From Stratiolaelaps scimitus (Eukaryota; Arthropoda; Arachnida; Mesostigmata; Laelapidae), in the NCBI GenBank assembly GCA_019614645.1, contig JABWDB010000002.1:21007501-21071500 (forward strand): a DNA stretch of 64,000 nucleotides. Direction: 5' to 3'. The position numbers and the translations under genes were made by a program. Shown in pieces: positions 57,994 through 64,000 of this stretch. The notes under the pieces are model-generated. The model did not search any database and was not told where the DNA came from. It was given only the letters and a program-made list of their open reading frames with translations. How positions within the stretch are numbered: the stretch's first letter is position 1; every line of letters starts with the position of its first letter.

Positions 57994-60900
57994 GTCAAAA
58001 CGCACCTGTTTGATTATATGCTTAGCTGGTTAAAATAGCAGCAACTATAGTGAAAGAGTTCACCCCAAGCAATCTAACATATTTCAGTTAAGGGAATAGC
58101 TCGAGTAACGACGAGTTACAGTCGTGTTACCATGGGCGGACACCCCCTTGAGGACAAGGTCAAAACATCTTTACTGGAGATGAGAAACAATTTCTGAGGT
58201 TTGCATAAACCGCATACGTTGGCCATATAACTAGATGGATGATGTCCTCGTAGGGACATTCAATGGGATCCTGTATAGCACTGTTCTTCAATCAAATTCT
58301 AATGTCAAACTCATTCGACTTACACCAAGCTGTACATGCATGCACATGTCTTATTACCAGCTTGAACCGGCAATTTCTAATTATTTACTCGGCCAGAAAC
58401 GCCAGACTCTCTAGCTAACGGGTCGCCATTTTTAGTTCTGCGAATCAGTTCTGATTACCAGTTAGAACGGGACAGTCAGCACAAATTCACCAGGCCTAAT
58501 TGCATGTAGGACTATGCAAAAGTATACATCATGCTACGAATGTTATACATTTATGTCCAATATAATTAACGTGTAAGTCCGATCGCAGCGGCGGACTCAT
58601 TACGAGCGTCTCGGTATTGAGGGGTTTCAGCAGAGAAACAGGAAAATAATTAGGCTCTGGGTGTATCAACAACGAAAGCATGTTGACACTCACCGTGATA
58701 CAATATTTGCTGTTACCAAGGCGTACGGAGGTGTGCGCTGGGTGTAGTTCCGCATGAGATAGCCAAATAATGAGCTTAGCCATGTAGCTATTTTTATTAT
58801 TTCTTTATTGTATCCGTTGCCATAACGTTGGCTCTTCGTTATTGAAACTATTGTTATTAAACGTGTGTTCGTTTCATCATTTTCGTGTCACGTAAGGGCT
58901 GAGTCTATCTAATCATGCATTATCATACTAAATCAACATATTTAATGTTAAGAACAACGATCACTTTACTGATATCGCCGATATTATGAAATGAAGTCAT
59001 AGGTTCTACCAAAACACTAACTGGAAGCACCTGCCGCGACCTTAGTATGCACCTCTGATCTCCATTGAAGGACAGTGAAGCTGTGTCGATAGTGCACATT
59101 CTAACGGCGGGGTATCAAGTCATTGTCCAGTTTATAGTTGCTGCGTACCAAATGACTAGTGAACGCACTAAATATCACTATATGTATAATCAAAAACAAT
59201 GTATATATATATATATATACATACATATATATATATATATATTGAATACAGGACGTCATCTCGCATTGTTGCAAGTACTGAAATATTAGAGCACGCAAAG
59301 CTCCAGTTGAGAGTGACCGGCTCTCTATGTTATTAGCTACTTATTATACATACATGTCCATGTTTTCGCCACAAATATACCTCTTTGTCTGAACACGCCT
59401 GACTAGCCCGTCCAGGTTATTCCTTCATGGTTGACAGGTAGCATGAAGTTTCGCGAGAGCTCTACGAAAAGAAGACCCAACGCTTCTTTTTGTCATAGTA
59501 GTAATAATGCCTTCTGTGAAAGATTGTATGCAAGAAGTAACGGCAGATAGTTCAATAGCAATTATCTTCTACAAGTGTGCGCGCGCTGTAAAGGGTTTTC
59601 CCAGCTCTGTTTGGACTCAATGACGATTTCATGCGATCGTTACTTAATCACTGTACCCTCTACGTATGACCTGGGGAACTATTCGCCGAAGGCCGATAGA
59701 CCTCTTACGCTGGCTGTAGAATATATTCATAAGAGTTCGTCTACTATTCATAGTTCCTCTTCGGTGTCAGTCTGCTAGCTCGGAGCTTTGGGTAGTATAT
59801 TGAGGTTTGCTTAATTGATTGCATATCTTGAAATGCGCCAAATACTTCCTTGTGCGCTAACAATAACATGGGCGAATATTGTCCCATCTCACGAAACGTC
59901 ATCTATGTATTCAGAGCTGGCTGTTTGAAGCGTCACGTAGTGATCTACTCGTTCCTGTTAATATTTGTATGATACACGGGCCGGTGAACCGCTAGGTCCA
60001 TCTTGCTCATGCTAGATACGCAAGATCTCGAGCTGACTGAATCATGGCAATTAAGTGCAACGCCGGTGGTATCATCGCGAACTCGTTCCGTAGTGAGCGA
60101 CACTGATCAATTCGCCCGACTTGTTATTATACGTTAGCAAGCACACATAGTTACAAAATGAAAAGCATACTATGAATGGCAATCCATCCGATTAGTTGAC
60201 AAAAGCTACATTGTAAATGACATAGTATATATATATATATATATATGAAGAGTCCCATTATAGATATATCATTATACGCAAAATTGTCGACGATCCCTTG
60301 CGAGTAGGGGTCGGTGGTCCAACAACTCAGCCGAGTGATGATGGTGTGTGCCACAAAACTCTGAGACGTTCAACGTATTTACGAAAAATTCCATATTCAA
60401 ATAATCGTTGCAATGCTTTGCTTGCTTCTCTCATTTTTATGCCCACTTACTCGTTGCAATTCGTTCGCGTATTTCGTTCATTACCGATCCCATAACGAAG
60501 TCAATGCGAACGCACAATGTCGTTTGTTGTCCCTTGACTAACATTTTCGTGTGAGTCACAGCCATCCCTTTATCATCCTATTGTAATATTATGATACATG
60601 ATTTTATATCACGGATTCCTAGTTGGACCCAGGCGCACGCAATCGTGCACAGATGTTCAATGCCACAGGTGGCGCAAACGTTCATCCCAATCAATGTTTA
60701 GTACGTCTGCCTGTTGGGCGTCCCGACGCAACTCGATTCTGTCTTCCGGGGCCGCAGAGACAAAATGTTATCGGCCGTAATTTCTGTTGTCGTTTCATTC
60801 ACGTCAAGGACATACGGTGGCTGTAATCCCATTCAGTAAGAATAATGCCGGTTACTGCCAGACGAAATCGGTGAGCGGTTATTAGTCGCGAAAGCTCCTC

Positions 60901-62499
60901 GCAGTAATGCAAACATGTTATTAGAGATATGACACAAACAATCCAAATAGTTTATATATATATATATTATTCTTTGGTGCTCGAAGTATTGTACAATGGT
61001 GACGCTATTCCTGTTACTAGCCGTCATTTCCTGGTCGTCGATTGTTGATCAAAACATTCCAACGGCATCAGACTACAAAATGTTAGCTGGTTATACCGGA
61101 TTGAATTTATAACTAAAATTATGTCCAGCCTTTGTAGAGGAACTTGGTCATATCTCTATCTCATATCACAAGCTGGATAGCGTTCGTGTCTTTTTTGATA
61201 GTTACCTCGACCACTCAGTCACTGATACTGGTATAGGAACAGGGTAATAGATATTGATTTCAGGCATACTCCCACTAAATGATCTATAACTGACATCATC
61301 TCTTAAAAATAGGAGTATTTGTAGACAGGCATTCGAGACGTCAGAAGTCAACAAGGAAATAAAACTTCCTTTATTAAGCTTAACCTGTCCAAGCAATCCA
61401 TCCCTGACGCTCCCCAATCCATCCCCGTTTGACTATATATATGAAAACAAATAGTACTACGGTAAACTTGACCAACGATGCGCTCAAGGAAGATGCCTTC
61501 TCTACGATTCACACCAGCCAAACCACACTTGATGCGCCTCTATGCCGCCGTAACTTCCCGCTGCTCTGCACAGAGCCCCATGCGAGTCTGAGGGTGGCCC
61601 CCGTCAACGAGCAGTTTTTCAGGGTCACGGAAAACGGTGACGTGCCAATACGACAGCGGTATCTGCTGTAGTAGCAGCAGCGTAGTGGTTGTAATTCTAG
61701 CAGCTTGTATCTAGGTAGAGCAGCTGTGAACGACTCGAGCCGAGCGACTCCGAGTCGTTCTGCGAGACACAGTACAAACGTTTCACTATTCTAGTACCCA
61801 CCATTACCACGAGCTACTCTGCCCCGTCCCTCGGCCACAACGACGACCACGGCTGCTAACGCTGTCGGTGGCGAGACGACTTCGCGGGCCAGGCGGCATC
61901 GAAACACTCGAAGGTCGCAGAGAGACACGCTAGAACAAGAAGAGCGTATGGAGAGGAGAAACATCTCTCGCTACGTCCTCGGCCGGTCAGCCGATTCTGC
62001 CATTAGCCAGATAGATAGACAGATAGGTATATAGATATAGAGAGCTTGCTTCACTTCTTATCTCGGTGTTTCTCGTCGACTCGTCGTCGAGAGATTTGGC
62101 CGAATTGAGAATGTAGCTGCAACCTCCGAGATGGTGAGAGGGTCCCTTAAGTCGGGCCATTGGCTTCAGTCTTAAGTCATTGGCATGGCCGAGTACGCGA
62201 TGGGGCATTGCTGCAGCACTAACGATGCTCTTGATCGAAAGCCAGCGTGTACGGTGTAAGGCTGTACAATGATACATTATTCTAAAAGCTCGGTATGGTT
62301 ACGTTTTTGCTTAAAATATGGAGTACGATGAGCCTAATAATAATAATAATAACAATCAAACGAATGGGACATATACATCATGAGTAATTCTGAAGCATAA
62401 TAATTAATGACAACTGGACCATGATTCGTTTAAACACCTCAAAATGAGTTCGATATTGATCAAACACTCTATTTACTCCAATTTTTTCTCTCTCTCTCT

Positions 62500-62502
<3 letters not shown>

Positions 62503-62530
<28 letters not shown>
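62503..62530. repeat. (TA)n microsatellite after a CT-rich run
   Basis: A TCTCTCTC run is followed by about 14 AT dinucleotides. Confidence 0.9.
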
Positions 62531-62533
<3 letters not shown>

Positions 62534-63182
62534 CATATATGTACATTCTGTAATGTTTTCCGAGCTTTTCCGATATCGCTTACTTAGAATGGTAGACTCC
62601 TCGATTTTACACTTGATTTGAGCGTCATATTCGAGCTCACACTTGATTCTACTTAGAGGAAATCACTAGATAATCAGTATCATGATTTAGAAGGCAATCA
62701 AGGAAGCCTCGCGATTATTGCTATCCTTGATTAGTCTGCTACTTGATATACCCAACAAGTAATTTTAGTATCTTACTTCAACCGAAAACCAACAAGTCTA
62801 TTAAAATATTTACGAGCATACCCTTTCTTTTAGACGCATTCAATTCTCGAGCGGCACCTGCAGCTATAATGTCTGCTGTATCCTTTAGATATGTGCTCCG
62901 GGAGAACAGAAGATGGTTGGCACGATATGCGGGCGTCTAGCTGATCTGCGTCCTCCTTCCAGAGTAGGCTTCTAGTGTAATCTAACACTCCGAGCTCCTC
63001 TGTATTCCCCAATTGTCCAGTCTATTTAACCTGCCACAGAAAAGGCAGTGACCTTGAGCGACGTAGAAAATCTCAATTAGCCCATGTGCATATCACCGAT
63101 ATACGCACCCTTCGACGAGTGCATACTGTAACTCTGGAAATTTTGAGCTGAACATTTAGCATGTTCGTCGACTAGAATAGCA

Positions 63183-63490
63183 TGGGGGTAGCGCCGGGGA
63201 CTTAGAATCGTATGGTATCGGGTTCGAATCCCCCAGAGTACATACGAATCGATGCGGTATTGACTTGTAAATATGTCGACAAAATTATGAAGTTAATTGA
63301 AGCATGTGTGTTCTTGAAGCATTGCCACATTCGAATTGATTTGTGTTCCGCTCTCCTCCAGAGCAGAGAGTTGATCCAATCCCGAGGGCCGGATCAACTC
63401 TCGCTGTACGGCAGAGAGGCAATGCCGTTGCCGCCCTCAGGACAATCCCGGCCTCAGCCCCGGTCCCTGCTAATCCCCCCCTCCCAATAA
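63183..63490 (+). mobile_element. tRNA-headed element, family D, probably full length
   Basis: A tRNA-like head at 63188-63236 has a perfect box B (GGTTCGAATCC) and a GGGGG/CCCCC closing pair. The body contains a 12-bp inverted repeat (GAGAGTTGATCC 63366-63377, GGATCAACTCTC 63391-63402). The 3' end is C-rich (GCTAATCCCCCC) and matches the short copy at 17642-17709. The tRNA-like head and repeated 3' end fit a SINE. No clear duplication is visible at this copy. Confidence 0.6.
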
Positions 63491-64000
63491 TCCCTAGAAA
63501 TAATTCCTAATTATTGTATGTTTGAATAAATGCTTACTCTCGGCTTATTCTTGCTCCCGCTTGACCATCTTTCGGTATTGAGTTAGTATGAAACAGGAGC
63601 CTATAGTCCGCCTCATTCCTAAAACTGTGTAACTAGGAAGTGGCCAGCGGGCATGAATATATTTGTGACGAACAATTCTCAAGGTAATCAAATAGTTCGT
63701 CCGCACAAAACAGGTTGGAGCGACAACCTACTGAAAAGGGCAACTCATTTTTGGTATTATATTTTAAAACCGTAGAAATCATATATTTGTTAGCAATCAC
63801 AAAAGTCTATGGAATATGGATAGAACAAAATAACAAACACTTTGATCCTCATCATAATTGCGACTTATCAAAAGAGTGATTCAGTATACACATTGAGAAG
63901 ATGGAGTTCGCAAAGCATCCCACGACGGTAATTATAATGAATTGTAGAAGATAATCCGCACTTCCTTACCGTGTCCATCAGTTATGCAAGCAGAAGTACT

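Larger units (their letters stand above)
56930..64000. other. Right end of window, no firm gene
   Basis: About 7 kb upstream of the TULIP-domain gene with no recognised coding exon on either strand. Contents seen: (TA)n tracts near 57383-57404, 57957-57991, 59203-59241, 60226-60247 and 62503-62530, an AAT run near 62337-62351, and a tRNA-headed repeat at 63183-63490. The open frames here (for example 57750-58013, 61987-62277, 63212-63490) show no family or exon context. Confidence 0.5.

Overview
This window is eukaryotic nuclear DNA. Every gene is split by canonical GT-AG introns. Long (TA)n microsatellites are frequent, and short tRNA-related retroposons are scattered between and inside genes. 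The gene content points to an arthropod, most likely a parasitiform mite of the Varroa/Tropilaelaps type. The best clue is a secreted protein ending in a domain of the mite group 7 allergen type, but the species is not proven by the sequence. All homology calls were made by eye from remembered family features; no search was run.

Layout. (1) 1-2728: no gene recognised, probably 5' flank. (2) 2729-4205 (+): INSM/nerfin-1-type zinc-finger repressor with an N-terminal SNAG motif. (3) 4206-10938: 6.7 kb of intergenic DNA with microsatellites, two SINE-like elements and a palindrome. (4) 10939-19097 (-): nucleoporin Nup160, about 15 exons, first exon not found. (5) 19098-27109: 8 kb without a firm gene. 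(6) 27110-28798 (+): SEC62 translocation protein, three coding exons. (7) 30219-36180 (-): membrane acyltransferase of the NRF-6 (nose resistant to fluoxetine) family, about ten exons, with a tRNA-Asn gene in one intron on the opposite strand. (8) 38585-49735 (+): 21-exon SMC ATPase that looks like a very divergent SMC3. (9) 51292-56929 (-): secreted two-domain TULIP-like protein (JHBP-like then group 7 allergen-like), ten exons. (10) 56930-64000: no firm gene, one tRNA-headed repeat.

The genes are unrelated housekeeping, developmental and accessory genes, not an operon or a pathway. INSM and Nup160 are convergent, SEC62 and the NRF-6-like gene are convergent, the NRF-6-like and SMC genes are divergent across about 2.4 kb, and the SMC and TULIP genes are convergent.

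The two most interesting signals are these. First, the SMC3-like gene: a full 1306-codon frame assembles with intact ATPase motifs, but its head lacks the adjacent-lysine acetylation loop expected of canonical cohesin SMC3. Second, a set of short retroposons: four copies are flanked by 12-15 bp direct repeats (target-site duplications), and two families share a 3' hairpin whose outer base pair changes in a compensating way between them.
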